Part shown: positions 1 to 7,897 of the stretch, piece by piece
Numbering within the stretch: position 1 is the first letter of the stretch
Layout of the letters: the number at the start of each line of letters is the position of its first letter
Source of the DNA: Microscilla marina ATCC 23134
GTDB taxonomy: Bacteria > Bacteroidota > Bacteroidia > Cytophagales > Microscillaceae
Assembly (NCBI RefSeq): GCF_000169175.1
Contig: NZ_AAWS01000064.1
Span: 1 to 49,962 of the forward strand
Length of the DNA: 49,962 nt
Direction of reading: 5' to 3'
The notes under the pieces: model-generated
Database searches by the model: none
Seen by the model: the letters and a program-made list of their open reading frames with translations, nothing else
What the model was told of the DNA's origin: nothing
Position numbers and translations under genes: made by a program

Positions 1-55
1 TTTTTCGTGGGCAGCTTTATAATTTTCAAACTCTATTATCAAACCTTTTTGGTGG

Positions 56-1345
56 CTAATAAGTTCCCTGAGCTGTTTCCTCTACCATCAACCAATCTAC
101 CACTGGTTTTTTTGCCAGCAGAGAATCCAGCCCACCCTGTGTACTCTGTATGTATTGGCTGTACTTGTCAAAGCTTGGCAAGTGGGTATAAACAGGCTTT
201 TGTTGCCATTGGTGTATAGCCGTGCCAAGCGAATGAATGGTGTGTTCGAGCTTGTGTTCGTAGTTAATATGGGCTTGATCAAAACCTATGAAATAATCTT
301 TGACTTGTTGTAGTGTTTGCAAGGCTAGGTCTACATGGTGCATCAAGTTTTTCCAGTCTTTTTTTTCGGCTGTGGCCAATTTTTTTACTTGTTGTTCGTG
401 GTCTTTTGTTTGCTTTAGTTCACGACTTTTGTTGATATAAGCATACCTCTCTTGCCACTGGGCAATGTCTTCGTTTAGGTGCTGTATCTGCTGGGGAGCT
501 TGAGCCAATCGAGTTTGGTATGCTCCAATTGTTTTTTCCAACTGTGCAGCTTCGTACACCATTTGTTCAAAACTAATACATACTTTATTCAGTTCCTGAT
601 TAATGGCTCGAATGCCTTGGCCTTCACTTTTGGTCGAACCGCTTTTTTTAAGAAATTCCCACCCTTTGGCAACACCTTGATCAATCTCAGTATATAAGTG
701 CATGAAGTTGTCAAACCCGGTAAAACTGGTTTGTTCATTCCACCAATCAGTATTGGTGCTTATAAGCGCACTTATCTGTTGTTCTACCTGGGGTAATTGT
801 TTTGCGTACGCATTTTTTTTCTCCTGTAGTACATCCAGTGTTTTAATCCCTTCTACCAGCAATACATTGTTGCTGGCCATAGGAGCAACTATAGCCAGGT
901 TGTTTTTTACCCGATTGATAAACTCTTGTGCTTCTTTTTGGCTCATAGGTGCTTTATTGATGCTGGAGTCACCCAAAATATTGGCTTCGGTAAAGTGGAG
1001 GTACTCCGAAATAAGCTGCGAAACATCAGAGGCGTGTATGTTATCTTCTATGTTGATTATTTCAGGGTATTTGTTTAGGTAGACGAGGGCTTCATTCAAA
1101 CCCGCAAGCTTTTGTTGCAAGTGTTGTAAGGTTTTTACGGCTTGTTGACGAGTGGTTTTAAGCTGGTTTTGTCGCACAAAATACCCAATAGCTGCCCCCG
1201 TTATAAGGACTACTACAGCAATGGTAAACCCAGCAAGTACAGGCGAAATTGCCAGTAAAACAATGGGAAAATCTGAGTGAATATTTACCAGAGGGTAAGG
1301 CATACCATTCATAGTTTGTCGTGTCCAATAATGCTGTTTATCCAT
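56..1345 (-). CDS. Membrane-anchored coiled-coil protein, function unknown
   Basis: A 429-residue protein with one strongly hydrophobic segment at about residues 27-56, followed by a positively charged stretch and then roughly 370 residues rich in Gln, Glu, Lys and Leu. This pattern suggests a single N-terminal membrane anchor with a long helical, probably coiled-coil, cytosolic or periplasmic body. I recognise no enzyme motif. The open frame continues upstream to a TTG and to another ATG at 1357, but the ATG at 1345 (MDKQHYW) gives the cleanest start. The next gene on the same strand ends 81 bp upstream, so co-transcription with the beta-rich secreted protein is possible. It could be a scaffold or a structural filament-like protein. 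The function is not assigned. Confidence 0.6.
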   Translation of the reverse strand: MDKQHYWTRQTMNGMPYPLVNIHSDFPIVLLAISPVLAGFTIAVVVLITGAAIGYFVRQNQLKTTRQQAVKTLQHLQQKLAGLNEALVYLNKYPEIINIEDNIHASDVSQLISEYLHFTEANILGDSSINKAPMSQKEAQEFINRVKNNLAIVAPMASNNVLLVEGIKTLDVLQEKKNAYAKQLPQVEQQISALISTNTDWWNEQTSFTGFDNFMHLYTEIDQGVAKGWEFLKKSGSTKSEGQGIRAINQELNKVCISFEQMVYEAAQLEKTIGAYQTRLAQAPQQIQHLNEDIAQWQERYAYINKSRELKQTKDHEQQVKKLATAEKKDWKNLMHHVDLALQTLQQVKDYFIGFDQAHINYEHKLEHTIHSLGTAIHQWQQKPVYTHLPSFDKYSQYIQSTQGGLDSLLAKKPVVDWLMVEETAQGTY

Positions 1346-1426
1346 TGAACATAACATATACAATGCTCATATACAATAGTCTACCGTATTTAACTTGGTT
1401 GAGCTTCTGCTTTGCCCCCAAGCCAC

Positions 1427-2188
1427 CTACCTGCGTTCTCTTTTGCTCAACAGTAGGCCTACCCTAAACTCGATTCCAAAGTGATTCATCGTACTGTTTT
1501 GTGCATCGGCAGGGTTGGTCTGATAAGTACTGGGGTTGAGCGAGGCGTTGAGTTCTGTGTAGTCGCTACTGCCCAACTGTAGGGTATAATAAGGGCGAAC
1601 TCCTAACATTATAGGGCCTAACAGGGCGTATACTGGCAAAAAAAACGATACCCCAGAATTAAAGTTGTTGACAATTTCGGCACTGCCTGCGCCTGTTTTG
1701 TCATTGATGGTGTTGATGCCTATGTCAGGTGCAATGCCTATACCTATACCAAAGTATTCGCTGCTGGTAGCCATTAGTCCCAAGCCTAATTGAATGTTAT
1801 GCATGTTAAATCGCAGCTCATGGTCAATAGGGGGTTGCCCTGGTGGACGTTCGGTTGCTGTTAAGGTTTGTCCAGCATTACCATAGCGAAACTCTAACAA
1901 AAATGGTGTGCGTCCCAGGTAGCCATAAGTGCCCAAAAAGCTCGAAAACCCTGTCAAGCGTTCTACTTTGGCCATTGCCTGATCTCCTGTCAGACGTCGG
2001 GTTTGGTTAAATTGATCTATGACATAGTTAAGCCCGTCGGCTTTTACATTTACTTGATGATACCCACCTCCCAATATAGTGTGCAAATACTGTCTGCCAT
2101 GCCTTTGAGCGTAGGCATATTTAGAGGTAAACAGGTTGCCAATGCTTAGAAACAAAACTAGCAATAAAGTAGTAGAGAGTGTTTTCAT
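1427..2188 (-). CDS. Secreted or outer-membrane beta-rich hypothetical protein
   Basis: A 253-residue protein starting with a typical Sec signal peptide (MKTLSTTLLLVLFLSIGNLF, cleavage near the AYAQ at about residue 28). The mature part alternates Gly/aromatic and hydrophobic residues (LLEFRYGNAGQTLT, FNMHNIQLGLGLMA, YYTLQLGSSDY) and ends in FGIEFRVGLLLSK, which resembles a small outer-membrane beta-barrel. No family could be named. The frame extends upstream to 2251, but the extension has no signal-peptide character, so the ATG at 2188 is preferred. It is divergent from the SpoIIE-type phosphatase gene at 2435. Confidence 0.65.
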   Translation of the reverse strand: MKTLSTTLLLVLFLSIGNLFTSKYAYAQRHGRQYLHTILGGGYHQVNVKADGLNYVIDQFNQTRRLTGDQAMAKVERLTGFSSFLGTYGYLGRTPFLLEFRYGNAGQTLTATERPPGQPPIDHELRFNMHNIQLGLGLMATSSEYFGIGIGIAPDIGINTINDKTGAGSAEIVNNFNSGVSFFLPVYALLGPIMLGVRPYYTLQLGSSDYTELNASLNPSTYQTNPADAQNSTMNHFGIEFRVGLLLSKRERR

Positions 2189-2352
2189 AGGATCAAGGGT
2201 TTGATAAAGCGTATAATCAGCCTCTATTCCAAAAACTATGCAAGTATCCATAGATTGTCTTGTGTTCTACCTGAAAAGATAAACACTACAAGTTGCAGCT
2301 ATTTTATACAAAAACTTATTTTGTTGATAAAATATTCTGCAATATATTGGAG

Positions 2353-2360
2353 TAGTTTTG
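2353..2360 (+). promoter_or_regulatory. Possible Bacteroidota -7 element upstream of the SpoIIE-type gene
   Basis: TAGTTTTG matches the Bacteroidota consensus TAnnTTTG. A TTGTTG run at 2321-2326 could serve as the -33 element, but the 26-bp spacing is longer than usual. It lies about 75 bp before the ATG at 2435. Confidence 0.25.
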
Positions 2361-2434
2361 CCTTGCGTTGGAATATTTATTGAGTATTTGAGCTAAATGT
2401 GTACCAGTACATTATCTTAATTAAATTGATTTAG

Positions 2435-4666
2435 ATGTTTGACTATGTTATGAAAGTTTGTTTGGTGTTATGGGGTATAAGTTACTTGCCTTATCAAGCC
2501 AAGGCACAAACAACCCAGCGCCTTACCCAGGAGTTGCGTCAGGTATTTTTGACCAATCAAACCCTACATTTTTTTGAGGATAAAGAGGACATTTTAAGCC
2601 GGGATCAGGTGAGCAAAAGGCGTTTTAAGCCTGTGACCCACAAGGGAAATAACTTTGGGTTGTCGCCTGCTACCTATTGGTTTCGCTTTAAACTCAAAAA
2701 ACAGGACCTTAAACAAACTGATTGGTTGCTTGAGCTGGCACACCCTTTACTTGACACTGTAGATATACATTATCAGAAAAATGGTCAATGGACAAGCATT
2801 AGGTTAGGCGACAAGCTGCCTTTTGCCCAGCGTCCGGTCAAGTCAAGGCACTTTGTCCTACCTATTCAGCTTATCGATACCACTACACATACATTTTATA
2901 TCCGCATACATACTACCAGCACACTTCAGTTACCACTTACGGTGTATCAACCAGTGGCTTTTCTTGAGTATCAAAACACAGAACAGCTCGCTTTTGGGCT
3001 CTACTATGGAGTACTGCTGGTCATGGCATTGTATAACCTGTTTATTTACTTTTCTTTGAGAGTAGGTAGTTATTTGTTGTATGCTGTTTTTATAGCATTG
3101 GGCACATTGTTTTCTTCTGCCATCAACGGACATGCCTTTCAGTATTTATGGGGTAATATGCCTATAGTTGGCAATTATTCTCTGAATTTTGTGGGTGCTT
3201 TATTTCATCTGTTTTTCTTATTATATGCCATTTCATTTCTCGAAATCAAAAAATACTTACCACGTTGGCGCAACGTTTTGCATGGCTTAATTGGAGGAGC
3301 AGTTATTTTAGCAATTATTTCCTTGGTGAGCATTCCACTTTCGATCAAGTTTCTGGCTATTTTAGGAGTTGTGAATATGCCACTAGTAATACTTTTATCG
3401 GTAAAATGTTATCGCAAAGGCTTGATTGCCGCACGTTTTTTTATTTTGGCTTGGGTAGTTTTTATAGTGGGGGTAGTGTTGTTTAATTTGCAGCTATCTG
3501 GAGTATTGCCCACCAATGTATTTACTCGAAGGTTAGGTGAGATGGGGGGCATCTTTGCCGTGGTATTGCTTTCATTGGCTTTGGCCGACCGTTACCGACT
3601 TATTAAACAAGAAAAAGAGGATGCACAGGACGAAATGCTGGAAATGCAAAAAGATGTAAATGATAAGCTGGAACAAAAAGTGCAAGAGCGTACCCAACAA
3701 CTACAGGCAAAGAGCGATGAAGTGATGACCCAAAATGAAGAGTTGCATCAACAAAAAGAAGAGATCGTTGCTCAAAATGAATTTATTGCTGAAACCAATC
3801 TGAAGCTTAAGCGCCAAAGTAAACAAACCCACGAAAGTATTCGGGCAGCCAAAGTCATTCAACAAGCCATATTGCCCCGCGACGAACGACTGGAGGAGCT
3901 ATTTGTAGCCGACTATTTTGTGCTATACCAACCTAAAGACATTGTTTCGGGCGATTTTTATTGGGTGAGCAAGGTGAATACCGCCTTGCAATTAGACAAT
4001 TTGTCTTTGCCAGGTAAAGAAATACAGCTTACTACCAAACGACTTACTCCCAGCAGAAACGAAACTGTTTTTTTAGCGGTGGTAGATTGTACCGGGCATG
4101 GGGTACCGGGTGCCTTTATGAGTATGATTGGCAACTCTTTGCTCAATGAAATAGTAAACGAAGCCAGGGTTCTTTCACCTGCCAAAATTCTAACCCGTTT
4201 GCACGAAAAAGTACAACAAGAGCTTAAACAAAATCAGGACTCCCGTTTAAACCACGGGATGGATGTTTGTTTGTGTAAACTAGAGCAAATGCCAGAAAAA
4301 AACGTGAAGGTAACTTTTACTGGTGCCAAACGCCCTTTATACTATATAAAAGGGGGTAAATTTGGTGAGCTCAAAGGCGACCGAATGTCGATTGGAGGGT
4401 GGAGCAAAAAAGCCCGGGAAAGCTTTACCGAGCAAACTCTTGAATTACAAAGTGGAGATGTTCTTTACCTCACGACCGATGGTTATGCAGATAACCCCAA
4501 CCCTCAACGTAAAAGTTTTGGAACAAGTCGCTTGAAAAAACTATTGGCAGATCAGGTGGGTATTATTGTCAAACAGCAACACAAGAGTTTAATAGAGGCA
4601 TTGGTCGGTTATCAGGAAGATGCCGATCAGCGTGATGATATTACTATAGTAGGGGTAAAGGTATAA
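2435..4666 (+). CDS. 7TMR-DISM receptor fused to SpoIIE/PP2C phosphatase
   Basis: A 743-residue signalling protein. Residues 1-25 look like a signal peptide ending QAKAQ. Residues of about 30-178 match an extracytoplasmic 7TMR-DISMED2 beta-sandwich sensor (PATYWFRFKL, HFVLPIQLIDTT). About 184-386 hold seven transmembrane helices (7TMR-DISM_7TM). About 391-475 is a long Gln/Glu-rich coiled coil, and 475-743 is a SpoIIE/RsbU-type PP2C phosphatase. Phosphatase signatures seen are SGDFYW (506-510, with metal-binding D507), DCTGHGVPGAFMS starting at D551, LTTDGYADN and the terminal QRDDITIV. By family, such proteins dephosphorylate STAS-domain partners in partner-switching control, here probably in response to an external ligand. 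A SpoIIAA-like protein is encoded at 29958-30374, but no direct anti-sigma partner adjoins. The LRR gene follows after 55 bp. Confidence 0.9.
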   Translation: MFDYVMKVCLVLWGISYLPYQAKAQTTQRLTQELRQVFLTNQTLHFFEDKEDILSRDQVSKRRFKPVTHKGNNFGLSPATYWFRFKLKKQDLKQTDWLLELAHPLLDTVDIHYQKNGQWTSIRLGDKLPFAQRPVKSRHFVLPIQLIDTTTHTFYIRIHTTSTLQLPLTVYQPVAFLEYQNTEQLAFGLYYGVLLVMALYNLFIYFSLRVGSYLLYAVFIALGTLFSSAINGHAFQYLWGNMPIVGNYSLNFVGALFHLFFLLYAISFLEIKKYLPRWRNVLHGLIGGAVILAIISLVSIPLSIKFLAILGVVNMPLVILLSVKCYRKGLIAARFFILAWVVFIVGVVLFNLQLSGVLPTNVFTRRLGEMGGIFAVVLLSLALADRYRLIKQEKEDAQDEMLEMQKDVNDKLEQKVQERTQQLQAKSDEVMTQNEELHQQKEEIVAQNEFIAETNLKLKRQSKQTHESIRAAKVIQQAILPRDERLEELFVADYFVLYQPKDIVSGDFYWVSKVNTALQLDNLSLPGKEIQLTTKRLTPSRNETVFLAVVDCTGHGVPGAFMSMIGNSLLNEIVNEARVLSPAKILTRLHEKVQQELKQNQDSRLNHGMDVCLCKLEQMPEKNVKVTFTGAKRPLYYIKGGKFGELKGDRMSIGGWSKKARESFTEQTLELQSGDVLYLTTDGYADNPNPQRKSFGTSRLKKLLADQVGIIVKQQHKSLIEALVGYQEDADQRDDITIVGVKV

Positions 4667-4721
4667 TGTGTAAAACTAGGTACTTATTTAACTTGATTAA
4701 TTGCCTATACGCCACAGGTTC

Positions 4722-5843
4722 ATGTATAATAAAAAAAGGTTTTTACAGCTTTTGCGCTCGACCGATCAAGTCAATGTTGCCCTGGCATTGGAAGTAGCCA
4801 AAGGGATGCCTGCGATTGATTTGGATCATTACCTGGAGGTGTATCAGGTAATGAATGCCTTGTTGCGCCCTGGTACAAAGGAAGAAGTAAGTGTAGAAGC
4901 GATCACCAGGCTCAATACTGAAGATTTAAAATTGCCCAAGTATCAACTAGCCCACCTTCCTAAGCAAATAGGAGAGCTTGCTCAACTACAATCTATAGAC
5001 GCTTGCAATAATTTTCTGACGAGTTTACCTGAGAGCATAGGACAACTCAAACAGCTGAAGAAGCTGTATTTGCAGGATAATCAGTTAAGCGACTTGCCCA
5101 AAAGCTTTGCCCAACTATTACAATTGACACTATTGAATTTAGATCAAAATAGCTTCTCTGATCTACCTTCAGGCATCCAATCGTTTGAATGCCTACTTGA
5201 GCTAAGCCTCAACCATAACAAATTTACTCAACTCGCCGAAAATATTGTACAGTTTACCCAACTTCAAAAACTGTATATAAACCATAACCAACTCAAAACA
5301 TTGCCCAAAAATATAGGGCAGTGCGGGCAATTACAAAAGTTGTATTTAGCGCATAACCAACTCACCACCCTACCCGAAAGCATTGGGCAACTGACCCAAC
5401 TTAACGAGTTGAAGGCGAGCCATAATCGACTGGCCGAGTTGCCCAAAAGTATAGGGCAAATCACGGGGTTATATAATTTACGTTTAGAGTATAATCAACT
5501 CATTCAATTGCCCAAAAGCATAGGACAATTGAACTGGCTCTACCACCTCCATATCGACCATAACCAATTGACTGAATTGCCCGAAAGCATTGGGCATATG
5601 AACTGGCTTTATTATTTGCATGTAAGCCACAACCAGCTCGACACACTGCCCGAAAGTATAGGACAGTTAGCCCAGCTGCAAGTATTAGAGGTAAGCCATA
5701 ATCGCCTTACCACTCTACCCAAAAGCATTGGAAGGTTGAGGCAGTTAAAAAGTTTGGGTTTGACGGGAAATAATATAGCACCAGCTGAACTTCAAAGGAT
5801 AAAATCGTGGTTGCCCCATTGTGACATTTATTTTGATGAATAA
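4722..5843 (+). CDS. Leucine-rich repeat protein
   Basis: A 373-residue protein with a helical N-terminal cap of about 70 residues, followed by about 13 tandem LRR units of 23 residues with the pattern LPxxIGxLxxLxxLxxxxNxL. Units are highly regular and include LPESIGQL and LPKSIGQL repeated many times. There is no signal peptide, so a cytosolic role is likely. LRRs of this 'ribosomal-like' type form protein-binding solenoids, and the partner is unknown. The frame reaches back to a TTG at 4701, but the ATG at 4722 (MYNKKRF) is the better start. It lies 55 bp after the SpoIIE-type phosphatase in the same direction and may be co-transcribed, which would fit a scaffold for that pathway (inference). 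The repeat DNA itself is a likely site of recombination. Confidence 0.88.
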   Translation: MYNKKRFLQLLRSTDQVNVALALEVAKGMPAIDLDHYLEVYQVMNALLRPGTKEEVSVEAITRLNTEDLKLPKYQLAHLPKQIGELAQLQSIDACNNFLTSLPESIGQLKQLKKLYLQDNQLSDLPKSFAQLLQLTLLNLDQNSFSDLPSGIQSFECLLELSLNHNKFTQLAENIVQFTQLQKLYINHNQLKTLPKNIGQCGQLQKLYLAHNQLTTLPESIGQLTQLNELKASHNRLAELPKSIGQITGLYNLRLEYNQLIQLPKSIGQLNWLYHLHIDHNQLTELPESIGHMNWLYYLHVSHNQLDTLPESIGQLAQLQVLEVSHNRLTTLPKSIGRLRQLKSLGLTGNNIAPAELQRIKSWLPHCDIYFDE

Positions 5844-6347
5844 TCAATCTTCTTTTTTTAGAATATTTACGCTTGCCTGATGAAGCCAGGTAATATTCCA
5901 CTGTGTCTGCCTTGATTTAGAAATAAGATTATGGACTGATCAGACAGTTGCTTAGTGCCAAGGTTTTGAGGCGAGGCAAACCAAGGTGCTTTGTCTGGAA
6001 CAGCATTGTATAGGGGGCTGAAAGGGCAATTTTATTTTCACCGAAAAAAATACCCACTGGCAAAGATTCAATGGGTAATGCTTACTTTTTTCAAACAATT
6101 ATTGTATTATTGCATAGAAAAGTAAAACGAGGGCATTGAAAACAATACACACAATTCCTTTTGAAACTTTTTGCTATTGGAAAATGTTAATTGATTGGAG
6201 CTTTGCTCCTTTTTATTTAAATATATAGTATGCGTGCATACTATTGCAGGTTTGACCAAGCCTTTTAAATATAAGAAAATTAAAGGAGTTTGGTCAGTCC
6301 TTATGTCAGAAAAATTACCCAAAACCCAATAAATTCGAGTTTTAGTT
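5844..6347. other. Intergenic region before the beta-oxidation genes, rich in inverted repeats
   Basis: About 500 bp with no convincing gene. It contains a short GGAGC/GCTCC hairpin followed by five T (6197-6214), a perfect 20-bp palindrome (6225-6244) and an imperfect stem pairing TGACCAA (6253-6259) with TTGGTCA (6290-6296), with an inner CCTTT/AAAGG stem. The last two lie 52-123 bp before the thiolase ATG and probably fall in its promoter or leader. Confidence 0.5.
6225..6244. promoter_or_regulatory. Perfect 20-bp palindrome, candidate operator for the fad genes
   Basis: ATAGTATGC-GT-GCATACTAT is a perfect 9-2-9 inverted repeat sitting 104 bp upstream of the thiolase start. Its size and symmetry fit the operator of a TetR- or GntR-type fatty-acid regulator, but no regulator gene is present in the window, so the assignment is inference. 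Confidence 0.4.
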
Positions 6348-7556
6348 ATGAACGAAGCTTATATTTACGACGCTGCTCGTACCCCTCGTGGACGTGGAAA
6401 AGCCGACGGAGCTCTACACACCACCCAACCTATTCACCTCCTTACTACAGTATTAAAAGCCCTTCGCGACCGCAACAGTTTAGACACTTCTTTGGTAGAA
6501 GATGCCATCATGGGTTGCGTATCTCCAGTAGGCGAGCAAGGTTCAGACATTGCCCGTGCCGCTGTAATTGAAGCTGGCTACGCCGAAACTACTGCGGGTG
6601 TTCAAATGAACCGTTTTTGTTCTTCTGGTCTTGAGGCTATCAATACTGCTGCTGCCTATGTAATGTCTGGACAGTCGGACATGATTGTAGCAGGTGGAGT
6701 AGAGTCTATGTCTCGTGTGCCTATGGGCTCAGACGGAGGCGCTATGTTTACCAGCCCCGAAATGATCGGTAAACACAAAATGGTTCCTCAAGGAATCTCT
6801 GCCGATTTGATTGCTACCAAATATGGTTACAATCGTGAGCAGTTAGACCAATTTTCGGCTATCTCGCACGAACGTGCCGAACTTGCCTGGAAAGAAGGTC
6901 GTTTTGACAAGTCTATTATCCCGGTAACCGATAACTTAGGTATTCCTTTATTGAGCAGAGACGAAGGCATTCGGCCTGGAACTACTGCCGAAAGTTTAGG
7001 CAAATTAAAGCCTTCTTTTGAAATGATGGGACAAATGGGTGGATTAGATGCCCTTGCTTTGCAAAAATACCCAGAGTTGGCAAAAATCAATCACGTACAC
7101 CATGCAGGTAACGCTTCTCAGATTACCGATGGTGCAGCGGCTTTGTTGATTGGTAACAAAGAAGCAGGTGAAAAAGCTGGTATGAAGCCCCGTGCCAAAA
7201 TGCACTCTTTTACTATCATTGGAACCGAGCCTACCATTATGTTGACAGGACCTGCTCCTGCAGCCGAAAAATTATTTAAGAAAACTGGTTTGAAAGCAAG
7301 CGACATCGATTTGTATGAAGTAAACGAAGCATTTGCAGTAGTGCCTATGTTGTTTATGGATCGCATCGGTATCGACCAGTCTATTATGAACGTAAATGGT
7401 GGTGCGATTGCTATGGGTCACCCATTAGGTGCTACTGGTGCTGTGATCTTGAGCACTTTGCTCGACGAGCTTGAGCGCCAAGACAAAACTTTAGGTTTAG
7501 CTACACTTTGTATTGGTGGTGGTATGGGTATCGCTACTGTTATCGAGAGAGTATAA
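6348..7556 (+). CDS. fadA: Acetyl-CoA acyltransferase (3-ketoacyl-CoA thiolase)
   Basis: A 402-residue thiolase, full length for the family. It catalyses the last step of beta-oxidation, cleaving 3-ketoacyl-CoA with CoA to acetyl-CoA and a shortened acyl-CoA. The nucleophile is Cys91 in NRFCSSGLEA. The second active-site loop is NEAFA, the catalytic His is His358 in GGAIAMGHPLGATGA, and the acid/base Cys is Cys388 in CIGGGMG. The ATG at 6348 gives the standard N-terminus (AYIYDAARTPRGRGK). The next gene, 341 bp downstream, encodes the hydratase/dehydrogenase partner, so together they supply a FadAB-type multienzyme complex. The order here is thiolase first, the reverse of E. coli fadBA. Confidence 0.95.
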   Translation: MNEAYIYDAARTPRGRGKADGALHTTQPIHLLTTVLKALRDRNSLDTSLVEDAIMGCVSPVGEQGSDIARAAVIEAGYAETTAGVQMNRFCSSGLEAINTAAAYVMSGQSDMIVAGGVESMSRVPMGSDGGAMFTSPEMIGKHKMVPQGISADLIATKYGYNREQLDQFSAISHERAELAWKEGRFDKSIIPVTDNLGIPLLSRDEGIRPGTTAESLGKLKPSFEMMGQMGGLDALALQKYPELAKINHVHHAGNASQITDGAAALLIGNKEAGEKAGMKPRAKMHSFTIIGTEPTIMLTGPAPAAEKLFKKTGLKASDIDLYEVNEAFAVVPMLFMDRIGIDQSIMNVNGGAIAMGHPLGATGAVILSTLLDELERQDKTLGLATLCIGGGMGIATVIERV

Positions 7557-7897
7557 TTTAGAAGACAGTCAGTCCACAGTCAATAGTCCATAGTCAGTAG
7601 CATCTACAGCCTCAAGGTATAAGTAACAAGTCGCAAGCCTGAAGTTGTTTTTCGGGTATATTACCTGTTTATAGACCTTTAATTTGTATAGCTTATAAAG
7701 TTATATAAAAAACGTGGAAGCTTGTAAAATAGCTTGAAGCAGCAGAAATTTCTATCTGGCGATTTTATAATGTTAACAATCAATGAGCTATAAAATCGGT
7801 AACAGGCTTGCAAACCAGCCTCAAGCTAAAGGCTAATAGCTAAAAGCTTGAGGCTGCAGAAGCTACGGACTCCCAACTAAAAAACTAGAAATAAACA
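7557..7897. repeat. Repeat-rich spacer between the thiolase and hydratase/dehydrogenase genes
   Basis: No gene is seen. The spacer opens with imperfect iterations of AGTC-CATAGTC type (7566-7601). AGCCTCAAG occurs at about 7607 and again within AGCCTCAAGC at 7817-7826, which is inverted at 7846-7855 (GCTTGAGGCT, perfect 10-bp arms, 19-nt loop). A second perfect inverted repeat pairs CGATTTTATA (7760-7769) with TATAAAATCG (7789-7798). These stems may separate expression of the two fad genes. Confidence 0.5.
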
